Source: Propionibacterium sp.
GTDB lineage: Bacteria; Actinomycetota; Actinomycetes; Propionibacteriales; Propionibacteriaceae
DNA length: 47,108 nt
Assembly (NCBI GenBank): GCA_012839035.1
Contig: DUOB01000016.1
Location: 1 to 47,108, forward strand
Direction: 5' to 3'
Within the stretch, counting starts at the first letter, position 1, and each line of letters begins with the position of its first letter. Made by a program: the position numbers and the translations under genes. The notes below the pieces were generated by a model that worked only from the letters and a program-made list of their open reading frames with translations, made no database searches and was not told the origin of the DNA. Positions 7,857-16,132 of the stretch are shown here, one piece after another.

Positions 7857-9167
7857 ATGCGAATCCCCCACCGACTGCGTCCTCCCGCGCTGGCCGCGAT
7901 CGCAGTGGTCGCTCTCTCGGCCTGCGCCGGGCCGGGTGAACCCACGACCCCCGCCGCTTCGCCCGATGCCACCATGCAGGCGGCCTCGGCGCCCGAGGTC
8001 GCCAATGCGCGCCTGGGCATTACCTATGACGGCGGGGTGATGATCGTGGAGGAGGAGTCCATGAAGCACCTGGCCGATCTCCCACTGGACGGCTTTCTCC
8101 GCCTCAACGCGGCCGGGGACAAGCGTCATCTGCTCGTCTCCACAGGGGAAGGTTTCCACGTTCTCGATACCGGCGTTGAAGTGCGCGGTCACGATGATCA
8201 TTTCCATCTGTATGGGCACGAGCCGAAGCTGACCGAGACGGTGTTCCCGGCGCCGAAGCCCGGCCACGCCGTCGTTCATGCTGGACGCCTCGCGCTCTTC
8301 AGCGACGGGGCGGGCACGATCCAGGTGCTCGACCCCCACGAGATCACCAAGGGCCCGGAGGCTGCCAGCGAGACCGTTCTTGAGCCGCACCACGGCATCG
8401 CGATCCCAGTCCAGGGAGGCATGATCGTGTCGCTGCCGGACCGCAGCGGCGTCAACGTGCTGGACGAGAACGGTGCAGTGCTCGCGACCACCACCGAGTG
8501 CCCGGGCCTCCACGGCGAGGCTGCGGCGCGCGAGGCGGTCTCCGTGGGCTGTAACGATGGCACGTTGGTCATCAGAGGCACGGAGATCACGAAGGTTCCG
8601 GCGCCGGATGCGTACGGCCGGCTCGGCAACCAGGCGGGCAGCCCCGTGAGTGATTATGTGCTCGCTGACTACAAGGTCGACAAGGAGGCCACGCTTGAGC
8701 GGCCCACCCGGGTGGCACTCATCGACACCACCGCGGACTCGCTGCGGCTGGTCGAACTCCCGGCGAGCTATTCCTTCCGCTCCCTCGGTCGTGGCCCGAA
8801 CGGCGAGGCTCTGGTCCTGACGACCGATGGCAACTTGGCTGTCATCGACCCGGAACAGGCCACGATCACGGAATCGATCAAGGTCACCGAGCCCTGGGAG
8901 GAGTCGGAGACTTGGCAACACCCGCGGCCGGCGCTGCGCGTCGTGGGCAATATTGCCTATGTCACCGAGCCGGGTTCGTCCCAGTTGCATGCAGTGCACC
9001 TGCCCTCGGCCAAGGCGGTCGACAGCGTGACGCTGCCGCACGTGCCGAACGAGATCCAGGATGTGGGCCTCGCTGACGCTCACGGGGATGAGGCCGACGG
9101 GGATCACGACGGGCACGATCACGGTGATGACGCCGACGGGGATCACGAGGGGCACGACCACGAGTGA
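7857..9167 (+). CDS. aztD: AztD-like zinc metallochaperone lipoprotein
   Basis: A 436-residue exported lipoprotein: the signal peptide ends in the lipobox LSAC with Cys23 as the lipid-anchored residue. The rest reads as a beta-propeller-like repeat protein with a histidine-rich loop (HDDHFHLYGHE) and a C-terminal His/Asp tail built from two near-copies of DGDHxGHDH. This matches the AztD family, periplasmic zinc chaperones that deliver zinc to the AztC binding protein of the AztABC uptake system. No aztABC genes are in the window, so its partner is elsewhere or different. The ATG at 7857 was chosen for its Shine-Dalgarno (AGAAAGG, 5-6 bases upstream) and because the signal peptide starts there. 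The Zur-like palindrome just upstream supports zinc-starvation induction. Confidence 0.85.
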   Translation: MRIPHRLRPPALAAIAVVALSACAGPGEPTTPAASPDATMQAASAPEVANARLGITYDGGVMIVEEESMKHLADLPLDGFLRLNAAGDKRHLLVSTGEGFHVLDTGVEVRGHDDHFHLYGHEPKLTETVFPAPKPGHAVVHAGRLALFSDGAGTIQVLDPHEITKGPEAASETVLEPHHGIAIPVQGGMIVSLPDRSGVNVLDENGAVLATTTECPGLHGEAAAREAVSVGCNDGTLVIRGTEITKVPAPDAYGRLGNQAGSPVSDYVLADYKVDKEATLERPTRVALIDTTADSLRLVELPASYSFRSLGRGPNGEALVLTTDGNLAVIDPEQATITESIKVTEPWEESETWQHPRPALRVVGNIAYVTEPGSSQLHAVHLPSAKAVDSVTLPHVPNEIQDVGLADAHGDEADGDHDGHDHGDDADGDHEGHDHE

Positions 9168-9170
9168 GCC

Positions 9171-9204
9171 TGTGCCCGGCCGGCTCTGGTGCCGGCCGGG
9201 CACA
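9171..9204 (+). terminator. Strong 14-bp hairpin after aztD
   Basis: TGTGCCCGGCCGGC pairs perfectly with GCCGGCCGGGCACA across a 6-base loop (TCTGGT), starting 4 bases after the stop codon. There is no U-tract, as is common in GC-rich actinobacteria. It lies between convergent genes and could stop transcription from both sides. Confidence 0.85.
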
Positions 9205-9268
9205 CCCCGGGCTCAGGGGCTGACGGGCGTCCGCAGGCTCAATAGGCTGGCTGCGAACACGGGTGACG

Positions 9269-10633
9269 TCAGGTCCGGGCGCGGGCGGTGTGCTGGTGGT
9301 GCGGATCGAACTCCGTGCCCCGGTCGAACGCGACGGATCCGATCACCCGGGTGCGGAGCGAGAACCCCACCCCGACGGCGATCAGCAGGCCGCCCAGGCC
9401 CACGAAACCGACGAGTGTGTGCCCATCGTGGGGGAAGATCAGCGCCACGAGGCAGGCGGCCAGCACGAAACAGGCGTTGAAGATCATGTCATAGAGCGTG
9501 AACACGCGGCCCTTGAAGTTGCCCTCGACGTGCGCCTGGACGAGCGTGTCGACGCAGATCTTCAGGGCCTGGGAGCCAAGGCCGAGACCGAACCCGGCGG
9601 CGACGAGGGTCGGCAGCGTGAAAATCGAGCCCGGCACGATCTGGAGCACCCCGGCGCCGACCAACAGGAGCACCATCGTGCGGCGTACGCCCAGGCGACG
9701 CGCCAACGGCGGCACCGCCACGGCCGATGCAATGAAGCCCGCCCCCGTCGCGCCGGCCCAGAGCGCGATGTCCGCCATCGCGGCCTCGACGTTCTCGACC
9801 TCGTGGAACCAGTTGCGGAACAGGAGGATGGTGGCGACCTGCGTCATGCCATAGAGGATGCGCTGCGCACCGATCGTCACGAGGCCAATGGCGGCCGGTC
9901 GGCGCTCCCGGAGATGGCCCACCGCGCCGACCAGACCGTCCAGCACATCGCGCGGTTTGGGCACGGGTGCGGACGCTTCTTCGCGGTCGGGTCCCAGTGC
10001 ACGTGCAGGGATCGCCAACGCCAGGCCCACCGTGGTCAGGAATCCGATCGCTGCGGTCAGGAAGATCAGGGCATCCGCCTGATAGGTCTCCATGCGCGTG
10101 CTCGCCCCGAACCGGATGCCGGTCGCGATGGCTGCACCGATCAGCACTCCCGCCGGGCCGATCGTCGGCATGACCGACGAAGCGATCAGATATTCGTCCT
10201 TGTCCACCGTGTGCGGCAGCGCCGCGGAGAGCCCTGCCATCAGATAGCGATTGAGGCTCATGGCGACGAGCACGCCGCCATAGAAGAGCCACATCGTCCA
10301 GCTCTCCCGCAGCCCGGGGTTGAGGACGAGCCCGGCCAGCATCAAGGAGATCAGGACGCGAATGACATCCGTGATCACCGCGACCTGGCGGCGGTTGAAG
10401 TGATCGAGCGTGAACGACACGAACGGGCCGACGATGGAGAACGGCAGCAGCGTGATGGCGAGCACCAGCGCGATCGAGCCCGCATCCGGCTGCTGCTGGG
10501 GGGAGAACAGCACATAGGCCGCCATGCCGACCTGCAGGATCCCATCGGAGGCCTGGGTCCCGATGCGCACGGCGACGAGTCGACGGAAAAGCCGGTGGCG
10601 CCACAGGCGCTTCAGGCCGTGGAAGAACTCCAT
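9269..10633 (-). CDS. MFS transporter
   Basis: A 454-residue integral membrane protein with about 12 hydrophobic helices and a basic central loop (around residues 210-235) separating two six-helix halves, the standard major facilitator layout. Residues such as TLDHFNRRQVAVITD after helix 2 resemble the conserved MFS loop (DRxxRR type). Substrate cannot be told; the nearest recognisable type is the drug-efflux MFS_1 class. The ATG is preceded by GGGGAG at a good distance. It is transcribed alone, with terminators on both sides, and is convergent with aztD. Confidence 0.82.
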   Translation of the reverse strand: MEFFHGLKRLWRHRLFRRLVAVRIGTQASDGILQVGMAAYVLFSPQQQPDAGSIALVLAITLLPFSIVGPFVSFTLDHFNRRQVAVITDVIRVLISLMLAGLVLNPGLRESWTMWLFYGGVLVAMSLNRYLMAGLSAALPHTVDKDEYLIASSVMPTIGPAGVLIGAAIATGIRFGASTRMETYQADALIFLTAAIGFLTTVGLALAIPARALGPDREEASAPVPKPRDVLDGLVGAVGHLRERRPAAIGLVTIGAQRILYGMTQVATILLFRNWFHEVENVEAAMADIALWAGATGAGFIASAVAVPPLARRLGVRRTMVLLLVGAGVLQIVPGSIFTLPTLVAAGFGLGLGSQALKICVDTLVQAHVEGNFKGRVFTLYDMIFNACFVLAACLVALIFPHDGHTLVGFVGLGGLLIAVGVGFSLRTRVIGSVAFDRGTEFDPHHQHTARART

Positions 10634-10708
10634 CTGACTCCCCTGGGCTTAGGATTTCGCCAGCCTAGTTGACGGATCCGAGAACCAGTCCCGGGTGTTC
10701 GCGGGGGC

Positions 10709-10727
10709 GGACCGGCCGATCCGGTCC
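10709..10727 (-). terminator. 7-bp GC hairpin after the DUF2207 gene
   Basis: GGACCGG pairs with CCGGTCC across a 5-base loop, 46 bases beyond the DUF2207 stop codon at 10774. There is no U-run. It separates the DUF2207 transcript from the MFS gene downstream. Confidence 0.5.
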
Positions 10728-10773
10728 CGGCGGTCCGGTCCCTGGACGCCCGGGACGTCGTCAGCCGCGGACC

Positions 10774-12786
10774 TCACCAGCCCCCGCCGCCGCCACCACC
10801 CATGCCGCCACCGGAACGCCCACCACCGCGGGACCCGCCGGAACTCCAGCTGCTGCCACCGCGCCGGCCACCGCGGGACCCGCCCCCGTCGTTGTTGCTG
10901 CCCATCGCCGAGAGCGCGTCTCCCATGATCTCCCCGACCCCGCGGAAACCCTCGCCGATCGACTGGTTCGTGGCGCCGATGAGTCGATAGCCGCCGGTGC
11001 TCTGGCGATTTCCGAATGAACCCTGATCGATCGTGCGCACCAGATCCCCCAACGACAGGGACTGGGTCACGGCGAGCCAGTGGTCGGTCGCGGGCATGCC
11101 GCGCTGATGCTCGCCGAGCACGGCGATCCAGGACTTCTCCAGGCCGAAGATCACCGCATAGGGCAGCAGCGGTTCATAGATCTTGACCAGCGCCGCGTGA
11201 TCGTCGTTGCGGGTGACGGGAGAGCTCTCGACGCCCTGCAGCCATGCGATCCGATTCGCCTCGGACATCGCGATGAAGTGTTTCAGTCCCAACAGGTGAT
11301 GCCGCACCCGCCGACCCTCTTCGGTCAGCGGCCCGAACATCGGGGCCCGATAGAGAGCGGCGATCAGCAACAGCATCGCACCGACCCCGGAGAGCAGCGC
11401 CCACCAGAAATCCTGGCCGCGCGGATGTGCGGCGTACATGCCGATCCCCCCGGCCACCAGGAGACAGAAGACCATGAACCCGAACCAGCCGGGCCGCTCG
11501 TGACCCCACTCCCGCCAACCGCCGCGTATCACCAGCTCCTCCTGCTTCCGCGCGAGCTCTGCGGCGACGGACGTGTCGCGGGAGTCGAACCCCAGGCCGA
11601 AGTATCCCTTCATCACCATCCGCAGGGTGTCGTCCTTGATCGCATCGAAGTCGTCGCGGGGGATGCTCAGCGAACGCCGCAGCCGTCGGCGAGCGAGGAA
11701 ACCGAGGGGCCCGGGTGGACCGTCCGGGCGCGGCTCGGTTGGTTGGCGGACTTCGAGATGGAGTACGCCGGCCCTGACGAATTCCAGCAACTGTGCGGTG
11801 GGGCCCTTCTCGGGGCGGCCCATGATGTCCGCTGCGGCGAGGGCGGGGACCTCCCTGGGTGGGCGGTATTCCGTCACCAGGACCCGGGGTCTGCTGATCC
11901 CGCGGTTGCGGAGATACCGGCCCAGGCTGACCAGCCAGAAGAGGAGGCTGATGCCGGGCAGGACCCACAGCCACCACGGCACGGGCGTGCGCGTCGGCGT
12001 ATAGGCCACCGGGAACGTCCCGTTCTCGAAACCGACGGCCAGCGTGAGACCCGAGCGCCGGTCGAGGTTGCCGATCGTGCCGGTGAACGTCGTCGTGTCG
12101 TCGCCGGTGCGGCTCGTGATCCGGCACCGGTTCGTCGCGCCCTCGGGCCCCCAGTAGCAGGCGGAGTCGCCGTTGAGTCGCGACGCGAGTCCGGCGGGGA
12201 CATGCAGGCGGGCGGTCACCTTGTCGAACGGCACCTCCCACCCCGAACCGTTCGCGTCGAGATAGATCTCCTGGGCGGTCCCGTCGGGCGTGTTGAGGGC
12301 TATGTCGCCCAGTCGATAGCGGATCCACCATTCGTGTGTCCCGGAGCGGAGTGTGCGCTGGGGATCACCGATGCGCAGGAGGACCACGTCCTTCTCCTCG
12401 GTGCGCTCATAGGGCTGAGGGGTGACAGGGGTGTCCCCTTGATCGGAGCGATTGCTGGAGGCGCTCGTGCGGACCGCGCCCGTCACCTCCAGCTCGGTCA
12501 GGCTGTTCCTGTGGTCCTGATAGCGCAACGGGATGGCCCGCAGGATGCCGCGGTTGGTATAGGCCTTGGGAAAGGAGGCTCGGATGTGTTCGGTCACCAG
12601 CACGTCGGTCGTCCCGTCCGGCTGCGGCTCCACGACGTAATCGCCGGTGAAACTGGTGATCGTGAACTGATTGGTGGCCGCATTCGCCTGGCTGTTCCGG
12701 GAATACCAGTGGGGGACCGTCGCCAGCAGCAGCACGGCCAGCATAACGAGCGGATAGGCGATCCAGCGCTTCCAGGTCCTCAGCAC
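10774..12786 (-). CDS. DUF2207 domain membrane protein with Gly-rich C-terminus
   Basis: A 670-residue protein with an N-terminal membrane anchor (about residues 9-26), an extracytoplasmic DUF2207 domain (about 40-265; typical start FTITSFTGDYVVEPDGTTDVLVTE-like strand pattern), a transmembrane helix near 275-295, a cytoplasmic stretch, and two further helices around 435-475. It ends in an SG/GGG-rich tail finishing GGGGGGGW, a hallmark of this family. DUF2207 proteins are widespread in Actinobacteria and of unknown function; the tail resembles that of TPM-domain proteins. The start is GTG at 12786. It lies 28 bases downstream of the ABC ATPase gene in the same direction, so the three genes may form one operon. 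Confidence 0.87.
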   Translation of the reverse strand: MLRTWKRWIAYPLVMLAVLLLATVPHWYSRNSQANAATNQFTITSFTGDYVVEPQPDGTTDVLVTEHIRASFPKAYTNRGILRAIPLRYQDHRNSLTELEVTGAVRTSASSNRSDQGDTPVTPQPYERTEEKDVVLLRIGDPQRTLRSGTHEWWIRYRLGDIALNTPDGTAQEIYLDANGSGWEVPFDKVTARLHVPAGLASRLNGDSACYWGPEGATNRCRITSRTGDDTTTFTGTIGNLDRRSGLTLAVGFENGTFPVAYTPTRTPVPWWLWVLPGISLLFWLVSLGRYLRNRGISRPRVLVTEYRPPREVPALAAADIMGRPEKGPTAQLLEFVRAGVLHLEVRQPTEPRPDGPPGPLGFLARRRLRRSLSIPRDDFDAIKDDTLRMVMKGYFGLGFDSRDTSVAAELARKQEELVIRGGWREWGHERPGWFGFMVFCLLVAGGIGMYAAHPRGQDFWWALLSGVGAMLLLIAALYRAPMFGPLTEEGRRVRHHLLGLKHFIAMSEANRIAWLQGVESSPVTRNDDHAALVKIYEPLLPYAVIFGLEKSWIAVLGEHQRGMPATDHWLAVTQSLSLGDLVRTIDQGSFGNRQSTGGYRLIGATNQSIGEGFRGVGEIMGDALSAMGSNNDGGGSRGGRRGGSSWSSGGSRGGGRSGGGMGGGGGGGW

Positions 12787-12813
12787 TGTTCCACTTTAGG
12801 AAGGAGAGGGGTC

Positions 12814-13671
12814 TCAGACTTCCTCGGAATTCTGCTCCGAGTTCTTCACGTGGAGAAATTCGAGATAGGCCTGCGTGACGTCGTCGGGGTGGCCCCGCAT
12901 CATCAGCCGGCCGTGGTCGAGCCAGATGCACTCGTCGCAGAGTTCCCGGACCGACGCGAGCCCATGGGACACGAAAAACATGGCGCGGGAACGGGCCCGG
13001 AGCTCTTCGAGCTTGGCGGCCGCCCGTTCGCGGAAGCCGGCGTCACCGGTGGAGAGGGCCTCATCGACCATGAGGATGTCGGGGTCCATGTGGACGCCGA
13101 CGGAGAATCCGACGCGGGCGGACTGGCCGGACGAGTAGGTCCGCATCGGCCGGTCGATGAAGGGATCGGTCCCGCCCTCCGCCCAGTCACCGACCTCCTG
13201 GGCGCGTTGGCGGACCTCTCTGCGGGACAGCCCCGTTGCGAGGCCGCCCAGGATGATGTTCTCCCGTCCGGTGAGGGCGTTGTTGAACCCGACCCCGAGC
13301 GCGAGCATGGTGGAGGCCTTGCCCCACGTCTCGATGTGGCCGGACGTGGGCGGCAGGATCCCGGCGAGGGCACGGAGCAGGGTGGACTTGCCGGCCCCGT
13401 TGGCGCCGATGACCCCCATTGTCGTGCCGTTCTTGACCTCGAAGGAGACGCCCTTGAGTGCCTCGACCGTGTGGACCTGCCGGGTGCCCCGGCCCATGCG
13501 GATCACGGCCTGTTTCAGGGTGGGCCGCTTCTCGAACGTGGTCCGATAGGTGATCTTGAGGTCGCTGACCCGGACCGCCAGGTCGGTGCGGTCGGGTTCG
13601 AGCACATAGCCGTCCCGGGTGGTCCGGGTGCGCCCTTTGCGGGAATCAGAAGATGCGGACAGCGAACTCAC
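12814..13671 (-). CDS. ABC exporter ATPase, polysaccharide/teichoic-acid type (Wzt/TagH-like)
   Basis: A 285-residue ATPase that pairs with the upstream permease to export a polysaccharide, teichoic acid or similar lipid-linked glycan. Walker A is GANGAGKST (about residues 89-97), the signature is YSSGQSARVGF (family-typical variant of LSGGQ), Walker B is DILMVDEAL, and the switch His is in FVSHGLAS. The VEALKGVSFEV start of the domain and GTMxGVIG pattern are those of the TagH/Wzt group. It lacks the C-terminal glycan-binding domain found in some Wzt proteins. The GTG start lies inside the permease gene (26-base overlap), implying coupling. Confidence 0.9.
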   Translation of the reverse strand: MSSLSASSDSRKGRTRTTRDGYVLEPDRTDLAVRVSDLKITYRTTFEKRPTLKQAVIRMGRGTRQVHTVEALKGVSFEVKNGTTMGVIGANGAGKSTLLRALAGILPPTSGHIETWGKASTMLALGVGFNNALTGRENIILGGLATGLSRREVRQRAQEVGDWAEGGTDPFIDRPMRTYSSGQSARVGFSVGVHMDPDILMVDEALSTGDAGFRERAAAKLEELRARSRAMFFVSHGLASVRELCDECIWLDHGRLMMRGHPDDVTQAYLEFLHVKNSEQNSEEV

Positions 13672-14617
13672 GCTCCCTCGTCATGAAGAGCAGGGCACCG
13701 ACGGCGAACGTGCCCACGCCCCAGGCGGCGGCGATCAGCCAGGTGCCGAGCAGCGGGATCTCGCCGTTCATCAGCAAACCGCTGTACCCACCGAGCAGGT
13801 GATAGGCCGGGTTCAGCTGGGCCCAGGTGTGCAGGCCACCGGCGCGGCCCTCGACCATCTCGACGGTCCAGAGAATGGGGGAGAGATAGGTCCAGATCCG
13901 CACAAAATAGGGCAGGAAGTTGTTGGTGTCCCGGAAATAGACCTGCATGGTCGAGAACAACGCGGCCAGGCCGGCTCCGAAGAGCAGCATCATCAACAGG
14001 AAATAGAGGGCGAGCAGCTGCTGCGGCCCCCAGCCGATGTCGCCACCCAGGAGGCTGGTCACGACGAAGATCACGATCGTGACGATGATCGTGGGGATGA
14101 ACCGGAAGAACGCGGTGTGCACGGCACCCAAGGGGATCAACAGCCGCGGGAACGCTGTGTTGAGGATCATCTTCCCGGCCGTTGTCACCGACGTGGCGCC
14201 CGCGTTGGCGCACGTCACCACGAAGGTGAACACGAACAGGTTCGTCGTCAGGTGCGCGAAATAGTTCGGGTTGGCTGATGCGCGGCTGGTCAGGATGGCG
14301 ACCAGCAGGAAATAGACCCCCGCCATCAGCAGTGGGTTCAGCACCAACCAGAGTTGGCCGAAGAAGGTGTCGGAACTCGACGCCCGCATGTTGGAGCGGG
14401 ACAGTTCGATCGCGAACTCTCGGCGTTGCCAGAGCTCCCGGATGTATTTCCGCATGGGCGGCAGACCGTTCCGGTGCGGTCCATAGTGGTTGTAGACGAT
14501 CGGATGGGGTTCTGCAGCCGAACCCGTGGCTGCGCGGGGGCCTTCGCGTTGCGGCGTGAGGCCCTCCTCACTGCCCAGCGCCAGCTCTCGCGTCTCGGCC
14601 CGAGATTCGTCGCTCAC
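13646..14617 (-). CDS. ABC-2 type exporter permease, polysaccharide/teichoic-acid type (Wzm/TagG-like)
   Basis: A 323-residue membrane protein: a cytoplasmic N-terminus of about 90 residues, the amphipathic coupling region RELWQRREFAIELSRSNMRA, then six helices, with the conserved FGQLWLVLNPLL and ARAGGLHTWAQLNPAYHLL-type motifs of ABC2_membrane/TagG proteins. It forms the channel for the ATPase encoded next. The start was placed at the GTG at 14617 because GGGAGG lies 5 bases before it, while the GTG two codons upstream overlaps that ribosome site. No glycosyltransferases are adjacent, so the exported glycan cannot be named. Confidence 0.88.
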   Translation of the reverse strand: MSDESRAETRELALGSEEGLTPQREGPRAATGSAAEPHPIVYNHYGPHRNGLPPMRKYIRELWQRREFAIELSRSNMRASSSDTFFGQLWLVLNPLLMAGVYFLLVAILTSRASANPNYFAHLTTNLFVFTFVVTCANAGATSVTTAGKMILNTAFPRLLIPLGAVHTAFFRFIPTIIVTIVIFVVTSLLGGDIGWGPQQLLALYFLLMMLLFGAGLAALFSTMQVYFRDTNNFLPYFVRIWTYLSPILWTVEMVEGRAGGLHTWAQLNPAYHLLGGYSGLLMNGEIPLLGTWLIAAAWGVGTFAVGALLFMTREREFAVRIF

Positions 14618-14768
14618 CGCCACCTCCCTGGTGATCCGTTCAGCGAGTCAGTCTGCCACCCGGCGGCCGTCCCCTGCGACCGGCGTGCTGCTCCGGGTTC
14701 GTGTCGGTCCTGCCCGGCCAGGGGAATTTGCGCGTGCGTCAGTGATGACGATTCATTGAAACAGCAAA

Positions 14769-14774
14769 TACTCT
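14769..14774 (+). promoter_or_regulatory. -10 box (TACTCT) for a leaderless DUF3105-DUF305 transcript
   Basis: TACTCT ends 6 bases before the GTG at 14781, and no Shine-Dalgarno sequence lies between, so the message probably begins at the start codon. It sits in the 163-base divergent region shared with the ABC exporter permease. Confidence 0.5.
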
Positions 14775-14780
14775 GTTCGC

Positions 14781-15383
14781 GTGGCTGGCAACAGACGAGA
14801 ACAAATCCGGCAGGAACAAGCAAAACTCGCGCGGCGGGAACGTCGGCGTACGCTCATGATCTGGGGCGCGGCGACGGTCGTCGTGCTGGCGGTCGTGGCG
14901 ACGTTCGTCATCGGCGCGGTGCGGCAGGTGTCGAACCGCCCGGACCTTGGCGCGGTGCAGACCTTCGAGGTCTCCGCGAATCACACCAGCGGGCCCGTGA
15001 GCTATCCGATGGAGCCGCCCGTGGGCGGCGACCACCGGCCGAGTTGGCTGAATTGCGGGGTCTATGAACAACCGGTTCCGAATGAGTACGCAGTGCATTC
15101 CCTGGAACACGGCGCCGTCTGGGTCACCTATCAGCCTGAGCTGCCCGCAGCCGATGTGGCGACGCTGAAGGATGCGCTGCCGGGCACCTATACGGTCCTG
15201 TCGCCCTATCCGGGTCAGGACGCTCCCGTCATCGCCTCCGCATGGGGGCACCAGCTGAAGCTCGAGTCCGCGGATGATCCCCGGCTCGCCGAGTTCATCC
15301 GGACCTATCGCATGGGCCCGCAGACACCGGAACCCGGTGCGGCCTGCACGGGCGGTCTGAGCGCACCGGGGAAGGTGGCGTGA
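14781..15383 (+). CDS. DUF3105 domain membrane protein
   Basis: A 200-residue protein: a basic N-terminus (REQIRQEQAKLARRERRR), one transmembrane helix (about residues 25-48) and an extracytoplasmic DUF3105 domain with the family motifs PPVGGDHRPSWLNCGVY and AVHSLEHGAVWVTY, then the C-terminal GAACTGG. The conserved histidines and two cysteines suggest metal or redox chemistry, but no function is established. The gene is immediately followed by a DUF305 gene with a one-base overlap, a pairing that recurs in Actinobacteria and points to a shared task outside the membrane. Confidence 0.9.
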   Translation: MAGNRREQIRQEQAKLARRERRRTLMIWGAATVVVLAVVATFVIGAVRQVSNRPDLGAVQTFEVSANHTSGPVSYPMEPPVGGDHRPSWLNCGVYEQPVPNEYAVHSLEHGAVWVTYQPELPAADVATLKDALPGTYTVLSPYPGQDAPVIASAWGHQLKLESADDPRLAEFIRTYRMGPQTPEPGAACTGGLSAPGKVA

Positions 15384-16018
15384 TGAGCGAACAAGCCGTG
15401 CACATCTCGCGGATCCGGGCCGCCGGCCTCGTGGCGCTGGCGCTGGCGATCGCTCTCGCCGTCGGAGTGGGTGGGTTCCTGCTCGGCCGTGGAGCCGGGG
15501 GCGCCCCGGCGGCCGAAGGAGTCGATGCGGGTTTCGCCCGGGACATGCAGACCCATCATCGGCAGGCGGTCGAGCTGTCGTTCATCATCCGCGACAAGAC
15601 GGACGATCCGGCGCTGGAGACGTTGACCTACGACATCATCAACAGCCAGGCCCACCAGGCCGGACAGATGTATGGCTGGCTCGACGCCTGGGGCCTCTCC
15701 CAGAACAGCGCGGAGCCCGAGATGCAGTGGATGACCGAATTCGGTCACGAGCACGGGCACACCCACGAGGAGGCCATGGCCGCGATGGGGATGGCGACGC
15801 CGGAGCAGATCCAGCGCCTGCGTGACGCCCAGGGGGTCGAGGCCGAGCGGCTCTTCCTGGAGCTCATGATCACCCATCACGAGGGCGCGCTGGACATGGC
15901 GCAACTGGCGGTGGACCACGCCACGCAGGACGAGGCGCGCCGGCTGGCGGCGGCGATCATCGAGGTCCAGACGTCCGAAACCCGGCTGCTCCGGGAGTAT
16001 CTCGCGGAACGGAGCTGA
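15383..16018 (+). CDS. DUF305 domain membrane-anchored protein
   Basis: A 211-residue protein with an N-terminal transmembrane helix (about residues 15-38) followed by a four-helix DUF305 domain. It has the family's duplicated His motifs: FARDMQTHHRQAVELS and ELMITHHEGALDMAQLAV, plus a histidine-rich stretch EFGHEHGHTHEE. DUF305 proteins are ferritin-like in fold and often linked to copper or other metals, but the role here is unproven. The ATG at 15383 overlaps the upstream stop by one base (TGATG), so translation is coupled to the DUF3105 gene. A GTG one codon earlier is an alternative. Confidence 0.9.
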   Translation: MSEQAVHISRIRAAGLVALALAIALAVGVGGFLLGRGAGGAPAAEGVDAGFARDMQTHHRQAVELSFIIRDKTDDPALETLTYDIINSQAHQAGQMYGWLDAWGLSQNSAEPEMQWMTEFGHEHGHTHEEAMAAMGMATPEQIQRLRDAQGVEAERLFLELMITHHEGALDMAQLAVDHATQDEARRLAAAIIEVQTSETRLLREYLAERS

Positions 16019-16030
16019 CGAGCCGCTAGG

Positions 16031-16056
16031 TGCCGGACCGGCAAGGGATCATCCCT
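16031..16056. other. Two abutting palindromes between convergent genes
   Basis: TGCCGGACCGGCA (16031-16043) and AGGGATCATCCCT (16044-16056) are both perfect 6-1-6 palindromes lying side by side, 12 bases after the DUF305 stop. One-base loops make poor RNA hairpins, so these are not ordinary terminators; they may be protein-binding sites or act together as a bidirectional stop. Confidence 0.4.
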
Positions 16057-16132
16057 GATGAAATATCGACCAAGGCTTTCACACGGGAGAGAATCCGGCC
16101 TGCCGGGGCCAGACTTGCCGGCGTGCGTTCGT

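Noticed and set aside
11080-13686. 868-residue open frame on the plus strand
   Set aside because: Antisense across the DUF2207 and ABC ATPase genes, both of which have clear domains; the frame is Arg/Gly/His-rich noise.
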